Assembly (NCBI GenBank): GCA_963978895.1
Contig: OZ022242.1
Location: forward strand, 29,705,306-29,769,305
From: Erpobdella octoculata
Taxonomy: Eukaryota > Annelida > Clitellata > Hirudinida > Erpobdellidae
Direction: 5' to 3'
DNA: 64,000 bases
Part shown: positions 55,611 to 64,000 of the stretch, piece by piece
How the letters are laid out: each line of letters starts with the position of its first letter
Numbering within the stretch: the stretch's first letter is position 1
Program-made: the position numbers and the translations under genes
The notes under the pieces: generated by a model
Seen by the model: only the letters and a program-made list of their open reading frames with translations
What the model was told of the DNA's origin: nothing
The model's database searches: none

Positions 55611-55920
55611 TTTTATTTATTTAAATATCTTATGTAATTTCGACTTAATTTAATCATTTATTATCATAATACTTGCTTTTATTATTATTATTATTATTAC
55701 TGCTACTATTATTTTATCCTTTAATTAAACGTTTTTAATTATACTTATTTTATCCTCATAACTCCAGTTTATTTTATGTACGTTATTTAATTACATTGTC
55801 TAAATTTGATTATTTTTATTAATATCCTTCTATTGAGATAATTCCTTGAGGATATTAGTTTATTTGTATATTTAGTTATTACATGTTTTCTTATCTTTTG
55901 CCTCCTTTTACGCGATCGTA

Positions 55921-55998
55921 TTTACAGACTCTGAAGATGGCGAAAGCCGAAACGGCCCGTAAGTCTGAAATAAAGAAAGTTTTAAATGTTAATACTTT
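55921..55998 (+). ncRNA. Hammerhead-ribozyme-like motif C (type I)
   Basis: CUGAAGA (55931-55937), helix II GGC/GCC capped by a GAAA tetraloop, GAAA (55949-55952), helix III ACG/CGU with loop GCC, and predicted cleavage after A55961. Proximal helix I pairs GACU (55927-55930) with AGUC (55962-55965). It has the same extra U (55938) as A and B. Confidence 0.78.
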
Positions 55999-56111
55999 TC
56001 TTAATACGTGTTGCAGTAAACAAAAAACGTTGTTCCGAAATATTGAGAAAGTATCTATAAAACTCATAGCGGCTAAATGGAGACTTATTTTTAATCGAGC
56101 TTGTCTTAAAG

Positions 56112-56115
<4 letters not shown>
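55962..56115 (+). pseudogene. Penelope-like N-terminal ORF fragment after ribozyme C
   Basis: An open frame continuing to AAKWRLIFNRACLKEN, aligned with A and B, then (TA)n (56116-56144). It is shorter than the other two, ending four residues after RACL. Confidence 0.55.
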
Positions 56116-56150
<35 letters not shown>

Positions 56151-56256
56151 AGTATAAGAAAAAAGTCTGGTTCAAAACAATATGACACAGTGTCAAGCTT
56201 GCAAATTGAGATTATGTGCAACTCCTCTTAAAAAGTCAAAGTGAGAACGGTTCCCC

Positions 56257-57769
56257 ATTAAGATCACTGATCTCTATAATATAACTGGATTGCGCTTAGC
56301 CCATTATTGCAATAGAAATGTTGTCGCCAGTGTGCCGCCATTTTACCACTCTCAATTACCAATGCAGCCGTCGTGTTTACGTCGATCGTCGCATGATATA
56401 CGAACAATTAAGGGGTTTTAATTAAATTTAATTATTTTACTTGAAAATAAAAATTTGTATTTAGTTATTCGGTATTTTTAAAATTTTTTTACTACGGTCA
56501 ATATGAGAGTTATTCGGTAACACACAGATGAAACGCTTCGCAGATCACCGCAACCAAATCGCCCCGCTTTGGTTTAGCAAGTGCAGAATAGGTTGTACAA
56601 GAAACTGTATTACTCTAAAAGTTTTGAGTCTATTTAGTAATTTTTAACATCAAAATGTTTGTTAAAATGTAGTAGAAAGTTATGTTGTGTATATAAAAAA
56701 AATTCAATAAGCACATTTTCTTTGAGCATTTGTTCAAAGTAAACGGTATCTTAAAAGTTATCTAGGTCTATAACAATTGGTCAGCGAATAATATATTTAG
56801 TTTAGACTAAATAAGTTACATGTAAACTATAACATATTAAAATTTCATTTAATTTTTATCATTCGTAAAGGTGTTTAATTTTATTCAGGCTTTGAAGTAA
56901 TTTAACGTGCAACGCAGCACATCCGCGCCGCAGCAAAACACGTAAGCTAATTACCATTACGTTGTTGTTTTATTTTATTTGTATTCTTTAAATATTAATT
57001 GATTTATATACAAACCAATTACTTGAGGTTTTTATAGCAATGGGCTACATGTGATATGATGTGAAGGTTCTTGCTATACCCGGCTCTATTCTATAACTAA
57101 GGCGTATTCTATTCCCACAAACTCACTTTTTGGATGCTTTAACAAGGCTGAACTGATGTTGCGATTCATGATCTTAAAATCGAAATATCTTTGTGAAAAT
57201 AAATTGTACGATTAAATGGTTGCTTGAATATTATGTTTTTTGTTTAAATTGTCTTTCAAAATATATCAATTAATTTTTTTTTAAATTTTTATGCTACTGC
57301 CATAGATATATATCTATGGCTACTGCTTTCCTAGCATTCAACGAAGCTAGAAACAAAGTCAGAAATTCTATATTTCATCTTTGCGAACTTAAAACTTAAA
57401 CAAAAACTATTTTTTACACCTTTCAACATGAGTTTGAGGCTCACATTAAATTATTTAGGCAATAATAAGGTTGCTCAGCCAAACGCCTTACGACAGTGTT
57501 GCTAAATATAGCCCTGGCGGCAAATAAACTTTGCTAGAAAACTGCATTAATTACGTATTTACAAATAAAATGACTGTTTTGCTCCCTTATATTGTTTATT
57601 AAAGCTATTACTAGTAGCGAAATTCGGTATTTTTACACTTCAAAAAATATTCCGTCAATAGCATCAGGTAGGTAGGCGTGGCCTAAGAGTTCCAAAATGG
57701 CGACCAGCGGCGACTCCCAGGCAGGTCTAAGCGCAATCCAGTTATATTATAGAGATCAGTGATTAAGAT
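56257..57769. mobile_element. 1.5-kb non-autonomous DNA transposon, perfect 35-bp TIRs, 8-bp TSD
   Basis: The element proper is 56265-57761. The first 35 bases (starting CACTGATCTCTATAATATAA and ending GCGCTTAG) are exactly inverted at the other end. The octamer ATTAAGAT flanks both sides (56257-56264 and 57762-57769). Subterminal GTCGCC / CCGCCATTTT motifs are also inverted. The interior has no transposase frame. An 8-bp duplication fits hAT or P superfamilies. The perfect repeats and duplication suggest a recent insertion. Confidence 0.92.
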
Positions 57770-58249
57770 TCATTCATGCTAATTTACCAAACACATTAAA
57801 AAAACATTAATGCCAGATGCCAATGTCACGGTCGGAAAACTTCCTACCTAATTATAGTGCAAACTTGAATTTCTAGATATGTATTTTTGGTGCAAAGTTG
57901 GTTATAGAAAAATTTGCTCATATAAAAACCTATTTAATTTTACAGCTTCTGTAAAAACAAGTGATTAGCAACTTACAGTAAAAAACTATAAAAAAAAATT
58001 AATATTATTAACTACATTGTCAACTTAAACTTTAATTGTACGATAATGGGTTAAAATATTTTCGGACATTTTATATAGCGCAAAAAAGTTGAAAAAATAT
58101 ACACAATTAAAATACACGTTTCATCGCTGTTCTGTTTTATTATGGAACCGAAAGAGAAAACTTTATTTGTTTGTATGCGTGAATGAGAGAGAGAAAAAGA
58201 GTATGAATGCGAGATAGCGAATGAGAGGCTTAATTTGTGTGCGCGCGCA
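57770..58249. other. Intergenic DNA
   Basis: No gene recognised. A GAGAGA/ GAATG-rich patch is at 58180-58230. Confidence 0.45.
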
Positions 58250-58490
58250 CAAGATCTTCAAACAATCGGAGGGGAAATTTAAGCAGAGATTCTTCAGCAG
58301 CAGAGTCATCAATGCCTGGAACCAGCTGAGTTGAGCTGAGTGAAGAAGCAGTTTCTGTTGACTTGATTGAACATTTTAAAGTGATGCTTGGATAAATTGG
58401 TTTTTAACCAGTAGTGGTTCTCACACAGGCTATTTAGTCTTCTGAACCACTTTAAACCATGTTATTATTATTATTATTATTAGTAGTAGT
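58250..58490 (+). pseudogene. LINE 3' end with ATT tail
   Basis: One frame reads HKIFKQSEGKFKQRFFSSRV and INAWNQLS, the C-terminal signature of LINE polymerases (compare FSNRIVTIWNSLP at 27.2 kb), then decays to stops. The copy ends in (ATT)n and (AGT)n at 58458-58495. Heavily 5'-truncated. Confidence 0.6.
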
Positions 58491-58495
58491 AGTAC

Positions 58496-59699
58496 ATCTG
58501 CCCAGCCAACAGCAGACTAGTAGTGAAAAACAGGTAGTGAATTAAATTCACTGAATTTAATTTACAAGGTAAGCTTTTAGATTTTAAATATTACATAAAG
58601 ATGATAAGTGTAGAAAAGTTTATGTTAATTAAAATTTAATTTCATGCATGAGTTATATGAATACATTTATATATGTGTTCATTTGACTTATTTGCTGTAA
58701 GTTCAGCAATAGTAAAAATCATAAATTTGTACTATTTTATATATCTATATAAATTAATCTCACTATCAATTTGTGAATTGATTAACTTCTATAGATATAA
58801 TATCTGTGACGATATATATTATCTTTCAGATATGACGTTACAGTGTTCCATTGTCTAGAAATATGTCAGCTCAGCAATTATCAGGAAAAGGGAACTGTAG
58901 TAAAATAAAAGTCAATGTTATGAGTTGTTTCAGTAATAAGTGAATTTTTTCCAGAGACAAATTCAAGTCACTAACCATAAATTACTTCTAAAAATAAAAT
59001 CTTTATTTTTCATTTAATTTTTGTCATTAGTTTGACTTTGAAATGTTTAATAAATATCTACAACATTGTGTTTTTGACTTCGAATCTGAGAATCTAGAGC
59101 TGTTTGCAGAAAGGCCCATATTTCTCAAGAATGATTATGAATAAATATGATGATCTAAAATTCTTTCTAAATTAACAACACACTGTACCCAAACCTAAGT
59201 ACTTTATTATTCTATTTCATGAAATACCACTGAAACCTCTTCTGTTTTTTTCACTATTATTTGTGTGTTTCAATAAGAAAAATCATTCATAAATACAGAC
59301 TAATTCAATAAAACGAAATTAGGGAGAAAACTATCGTAAGTCGTATACATATTATCGTCATCCCTGTTTATTTATTGTGCAGTTTTAGGTTTCGGCTGGG
59401 GTAAGCTCGGCGGCCGTGTGTTGAAGGCGAACGTTAGCACAGCAGGGCGTATCTATATATATCTATGAGTAGATCGTATCTTGTTTATTCCCCCCCCCCC
59501 CTTATGATTGTACAGTGCAGTCTATAAATATTTTCTAAATTAACAAATATAAATTATTAGATTATTGCGAAACAATTTAAAAGACTATATCTTTTTAAAT
59601 AATAGTTTTCACTTGTTATTTATTTTATTTATTTATTTGTATTATTTATTTTTCTCCTTTTGCTTTTCGAATATTTGAGCAGCATTTTCGTTTCTTTTA
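58496..59699. other. Intergenic DNA
   Basis: No gene recognised. The 61-codon frame at 58673 has no support. C-homopolymer at 59492-59501. Confidence 0.45.
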
Positions 59700-59730
59700 G
59701 CTTCTGTGCTTTTGGTTCTCCGTTGTGTTT

Positions 59731-59795
59731 ACTTTGCTTTGAAAATGGAGAGTTTCTCTCCGAAACGCGTCGGATTAATTAAAATAAAAATACTT
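59731..59795 (+). ncRNA. Degenerate hammerhead-like motif D
   Basis: A six-pair helix II, GGAGAG/CUCUCC (59747-59761), is followed by GAAACGCGUCGG, and the same extra U precedes it as in A-C. The CUGANGA box is replaced by UUGAAAA (two core changes, C to U and G to A), and proximal helix I does not form. A dead relative or chance match. The sequence after it (NYNSLWQSF, GCAKD) differs from A-C. Confidence 0.35.
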
Positions 59796-59887
59796 CGTAT
59801 TATGAATTACAATAGTTTGTGGCAATCTTTCACTTTAACGGCCGGATGTGCGAAAGATTAATACGTTCTCGGCTATAATTAGCTAAT

Positions 59888-59903
59888 TAGGGTTAGGGTT
59901 AAA
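59888..59903. repeat. Two TTAGGG telomere-like units
   Basis: TTAGGGTTAGGGTTAA in AT-rich DNA. Too short for a telomeric tract. Confidence 0.5.
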
Positions 59904-60003
59904 CGTTAAACTTTAAATTTTAAACTTTTTTAAAGTACTTTAAACCGTTAAAATAGGACTCTTTCATTGAAAAAATCGGCCCCAACCTCTCTAAAGTGAA
60001 AGA

Positions 60004-60798
60004 TAACCTAGGGTAATCCTGCAGTATAGCGTCCTGAACCGATTTCGATGAAAAAAACGGTTTAAAAAACTGTTTAATAGAATAACCATAGAACATTATC
60101 AAAACATATTACGAACAAGTATTTTACAGAAAAGCTTGCTAAAAACCGACTTTAAGCAAAAATATCCAAAGGCAGTGTTGATTCGCGGAGTAATACAATT
60201 CAAGGAATGAAAAGCAAGGAAGAGTTAATATTGAAATAAAATAACATAATAAAATAATAAATACATTTTAAAAAGTTACTATAAATTTTTAATTATTTAA
60301 TATGCATTTTAAATTTTAAAAAATCAGAGCGCTGAGTTGAAATTTATCTATGACTAGCTAATTTATTGTTTTCAATGTTTTTTTATTTTTCTTAATGCAA
60401 AAACCGCATTTAAAGAAACGGTTTTAGACATGCAGCGGCTCACGCAACTCGTACTTCTATCTAAAGCAAACTATTATTTTTCAATTTTTTTACTTTCATA
60501 ATTTTTTTTATTTCTTTTCCTAAATTTTTTATTTTAAATGTATTTAATTTTTATTTTTTTTTATTCCGATTCACTTCTATCGCTATTGACAAATAGATCT
60601 TCATCGGGAACTACATTAACTTCTGGAGTAATTTTTAAATGTTTTAAAGTAATATAATTTTTGGTTTTTTTAGTTATTTATGTTGTAATTAGTTTTTATT
60701 TTCTTTACTTATGTTTTAAATATCATTTACGTTAAAAAACCGGACATTTTTCATCGAAATCGGTTCAGGACGCTATACTGCAGGATTACCTAACCTAG
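60004..60798. mobile_element. 779-bp MITE, perfect ~43-bp TIRs, 8-bp TSD TAACCTAG
   Basis: The element proper is 60012-60790. Its ends start GGTAATCCTGCAGTATAGCG and are identical when inverted for about 43 bases, with an imperfect extension (CGGTTTAAAAAAC versus CCGGTTTTTTAAC). TAACCTAG flanks both sides (60004-60011 and 60791-60798). The interior is AT-rich and non-coding. GG-starting termini with an 8-bp duplication leave the superfamily open (Merlin or hAT-like). Confidence 0.92.
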
Positions 60799-60939
60799 TT
60801 TGTTTGAGGCTGGTTTTGTTCCACAGTTTAGAAAAGTGGAACGTATTATGAGAAATGTTGTTTCATTTAAGTCTTTTTCTTTGAACATTGTATACTATGT
60901 ATACAAGATAATTTATTGCCAAAATTTGATGGAAATACA

Positions 60940-60940
60940 T

Positions 60941-61010
<70 letters not shown>
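60940..61010. repeat. (TA)n array
   Basis: Interrupted TA repeats directly adjoining the SINE dimer. Confidence 0.95.
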
Positions 61011-61013
<3 letters not shown>

Positions 61014-61536
61014 AGACTCTACTAGAAATCGAACCCACGTGTCTACGGCAACACCGCCTCACCTAGCCTAAATGCAAGCGCTCTTACCAACTGAGCCACC
61101 GACCATCACCAAAAAATGATGGCTAGAAGTCTCAATCTTTCGGAGCTACTTAACATTAGACTACGACTATGATAGGTTCAGAACTCCTTCTTCGGCTCGA
61201 CAGCTAGTCTGCTGCCAGATAGATAATTTATGAAGTGAAACATTGCGTTGAAATGTTTCGAAAGCCTACAAATAGGTTGACTAACTGTCACCACAAATAA
61301 GGCAAATATTTATAAGACTCTACTAGAAATCGAACCCACGTGTCTACGGCAACACCGCCTCACCTAGCCTAAATGCAAGAGCTCTTACCAACTGAGCCAC
61401 CGACCATCACCAAAAATGATGGCTAGAAGTTTCAGTCTTTCGGAGCTACTTAACATTAAACTACGACTATGATAGGCTCAGAACTCCTTACTTCTGCTCG
61501 ACAACGAGTCTGCTGCCAGATAGATAATTTATGAAG

Positions 61537-61541
<5 letters not shown>
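61011..61541 (-). mobile_element. Tandem dimer of a tRNA-derived SINE-like repeat
   Basis: Two copies with a period of 301 bp (starts at 61011 and 61312). On the minus strand each holds an A box GTGGCTCAGTTGGTAAGAGC and, 45 bp later, a B box GTGGGTTCGATTTCTAG, so about 90 bp look like a tRNA. The extra bases between the boxes and the lack of an acceptor-stem match argue against a functional tRNA. Each copy has about 140 bp of upstream leader (TCACTTCATAAATTATCTAT...) and ends TAGTAGAGTCTTATA. The dimer is flanked by (TA)n on both sides. Confidence 0.75.

Positions 61542-61592
<51 letters not shown>
61542..61592. repeat. (TA)n array
   Basis: About 25 TA units closing the SINE dimer. Confidence 0.95.
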
Positions 61593-61595
<3 letters not shown>

Positions 61596-62125
61596 GTCTG
61601 CTAAGACTAAACTTTATAGAAAACATTCTCTAAACTCAATTTTAGAATTGAGATTACAATTAAAAATCTAAGTTGTTTCCAATGTTGTTTCTAATACTTC
61701 AAAGCTTAATAATTTCATTAATTATGAGCCATTTTCAAAAAACTGCTGCATCATGATTGAAAATCTTTTACAAATTTCATTTTAAGCAAGAATCTGAGTT
61801 TTAAATACTTTTAATTTAAATCAACGTCTATCAACTCCTACTCACATGTCTTGCAATACATTTTTATTTAGTAAATTTATTGAAAAGTGCCTTTGAATTT
61901 TTGAATCTCGTTATCATCATAAGCTTCGATTAATGACAACTTCTTGGGGCAGTAATATGTCCAACTTCATAAATGTGTCGATGACACTTGACGCTTGCTA
62001 GAATTGCATGATATATACTGCATTCAGGACAAGTTTTTTTTTAAGCTCAGGTTTGTAAGCATAATGTAATGTATAAATTTATTTTTGCAAACATGCTTAT
62101 TTGTTGCAACAACTGTTTTTATTTG
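61593..62125. other. AT-rich intergenic DNA before the LINE
   Basis: No gene recognised. The LINE-like coding similarity begins near 62135. Confidence 0.45.
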
Positions 62126-64000
62126 CACTTATATGTAAATCATTTGTTCGAGACACAGCAATTGAAGAAGTGACTGGCGATGGCCGGGCGACTTGGAGAT
62201 CTTTAAACTCTCTTCTTAATCCAGTCACTGATATTTCTGCTAGTGGTCTTGCTCCTGACGCATTGCTTGACTACTTCACGCTGAGGATCGAGGACATTCG
62301 TCGAACCACAAAAGACGCCCTACCTCCGCTTTTCAGTTCTTGCCCGGCCGATGTTCCGGTTCTGGCTGCTTTCGACGATATCACTTCCGAGGAGGTCGAG
62401 TGCCTACTCAATCGCCTTGGGACTAGACAGTGTGAGCTTGACACTGCACCTGTCTGGCTCATAAAAAAACTCAAAAGCGTGTTTGCTCCTATTATTTCCC
62501 ACCTCGTAAACACTTCATTTCTAGATGAGTCACTACCAGCCAGTCACAAAAGGGCTATCGTCCGACATCGACTCAAGAAAACGGGGATGGATCCCGTTGA
62601 TCCCAAAAGCTACCGCCCCATATCAAACCTATCGTTCATCTCAAAATTTATTGAACGTGTCGTCCACCGTCAGCTTTCTTCACATATCGAATCGATGAAT
62701 CTGCTTCCGCAGGTTCAGTCTGGTTTTCGCAAGTACCACAGTACAGAGACAGCAGTCGGGAAAGTTTACAACGACATTATTCTTTCACTTGACAGGGGCC
62801 AACCGACTGCGCTCGTGCTCCTTGACTTCAGTGCAGCTTTCGACTGTGTCGATCATGTTCTCCTTACTGATCTCCTCCACACTAGCTTTGGCGTGACTTC
62901 AACCGCACTTGACTGGATTGGGTCTTTTCTATCAAATTGAACACATCTTATCCGATTGGGCCGGGCGACGTCGAGAGTATCGGCCGTTGACTGTGGTGTG
63001 CCTCAGGGTTCAATCTTAGGTCCACTTCTCTTCATCCTTTACACAAGCCATATTACTCGAATTGCTTCTTCTCACGACGTGCAGACTCATCTTTACGCTG
63101 ATGATACTCAGCTGTACATTCATTTTGACGTAACCGACCTGCAGTCCGTTAGAGAGCGTCTTGTCGCCTGTGTCAGCGAGATTCGCGTTTGGTCCTCGTC
63201 TATGAGATTGAGCCTAAACCCCTCTAAAACAGAACTTATCTGGTTCCATCGAGGGAACATCTCAACGCGACACCTGGATGACTGTAGTCTTCAAATCAGT
63301 ACTGACTGCGTCATCACCCCCGTGAAGTCTATTAGAAATCTTGGGGTGATACTGGATAGCTCCTTGCTAATGAATCTACATATATCGGCCGTGGCACGAT
63401 CTTGTTTCTTCCACCTACGCCGCATCCGACAGATCAAGGGTGCCCTAAACAAACACTGCGTGCGGATTTTGGTCCAGGCTCTTGTTGTTTCTAGATTAGA
63501 TTATTGTAACGTGGTCCTTGCTGGCCTGCCGATGACTGCTCTTCGCCCGCTCACTGCGGTTCTTCATGCTGCTGCACGTCTTATCGGTGGCATCTCTCGA
63601 CGGGTCCACATCACGCCTCTTCTCCGCCAACTACACTGGCTCCCCCTACCGGAAAGAGTGACCTTAAAACTCTGCTTACTGGTTTACAATATTTTAACAA
63701 ATCGTGCCTCTGCCTACATGACACGGATGATAAGCCTGTGCTCCTCTCATTCTGGTCGTCAACATCTACGTTCGTCCTCCCATGGTGACGCTGTCATCCC
63801 AAGAACTCGTCGAAGTTTCGGTAAACGAGCATTCGCCGTTTCCGGGCCCGGTGCATGGAACCAACTACCTAAATCTATCCGAAGTGCTGTTCTAAATGAA
63901 GACTTCAGAGCATTGTTGAAAAAACACTTTTTTAATTTGACATATTGTTAATGGCATTCTTAGTGCAAGACTCTTGTTTTGTTTTAGATAAAATAAAATA
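62126..64000 (+). mobile_element. CR1/L2-like LINE, 5'-truncated, runs to the window end
   Basis: GC-rich coding part followed by a short 3' UTR and a tail ending in AAAATA-like units at the window edge. The endonuclease half is missing. Close in clade to the 42.7-43.5-kb copy. Confidence 0.88.
62140..63951 (+). pseudogene. Reverse transcriptase of a CR1/L2-like LINE with one stop
   Basis: A single reading frame of about 600 codons interrupted once by TGA (62938-62940, where CGA would be expected, a CpG-type transition). Palm motifs in order: KSYRPISNLSFISKFIER, QSGFRKYHSTETAV, ALVLLDFSAAFDCVDHV (catalytic Asp), CGVPQGSILGPLLF, HLYADDTQLYI (catalytic Asp pair), LSLNPSKTELIWF and LGVILDSSLL, then a connection region and the C-terminal WNQLPKSIRSA signature. 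The catalytic residues are intact. The 5' end lacks the APE endonuclease. No start codon decides the N-terminus. Dead because of the stop and the truncation. Confidence 0.92.

Noticed and set aside
57300..57319. Perfect palindrome CCATAGATATATATCTATGG as a regulatory site
   Set aside because: A short AT-rich palindrome inside a non-coding transposon interior; nothing supports a function.
61020..61110. Functional tRNA gene on the minus strand
   Set aside because: A and B boxes are present but the spacing is too long and no acceptor-stem pairing is seen; the copy is duplicated with flanking sequence, so a SINE-like repeat is the better reading.

Overview
This is a strongly AT-rich window of nuclear DNA from an animal, most likely an invertebrate. 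An aquaglyceroporin gene is split by GT-AG introns, one intron is 4.8 kb long, many transposon families typical of animals are present, and long microsatellites such as (ATGT)n, (ATT)n and (TA)n are abundant. The phylum cannot be fixed from the sequence. There are no bacterial operons and no CRISPR array.

Only two protein genes are secure. (1) A 306-residue aquaglyceroporin on the + strand is built from six exons (34393-40947); its second intron is filled with a SINE, two (ATT)n arrays and a Dong/R4-like retrotransposon. (2) An intronless, divergent cullin of 665 codons lies on the - strand (46293-44296) and stops before the usual C-terminal neddylation domain. Four or five short exon-like ORFs (12.5, 13.9, 17.6, 31.6 and 33.9 kb) are weaker candidates.

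Layout: 1-15 kb is mostly intergenic DNA with microsatellites, minisatellites and a SINE-like repeat. 15-22 kb holds minisatellites, a hAT-like MITE candidate and a 325-bp tandem duplication. 22-31 kb is a graveyard of non-LTR retrotransposons and hAT transposons, one of them with an exact 8-bp target duplication. 31-41 kb is the aquaporin locus. 41-46.3 kb has a CR1/L2-like fragment whose last codons were amplified into a 28-bp minisatellite, then the cullin. 46.4-56.2 kb is a nested block: a 1.6-kb repeat in two opposite copies, three fragments of a Penelope-like element each carrying a hammerhead-ribozyme-like motif, an LTR retrotransposon remnant with one LTR, and arrays of an 18-bp GC-rich minisatellite. 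56-61.6 kb has two non-autonomous DNA transposons with perfect inverted repeats and exact 8-bp target duplications, a degenerate fourth ribozyme-like motif and a tandem tRNA-derived SINE. 62.1-64 kb is a nearly intact CR1/L2-like reverse transcriptase with one in-frame stop.

The most interesting signal is the trio of hammerhead-like motifs (48.86, 49.61 and 55.93 kb). Each has the CUGANGA and GAAAC boxes, and all three helices are preserved by compensating base changes. Each is followed by a degenerate coding segment with a shared AKWR/SKWR...RACL motif and a (TA)n tract. This fits ribozyme-bearing Penelope-like retroelements, although all three share an extra U after the CUGANGA box that departs from the textbook core.
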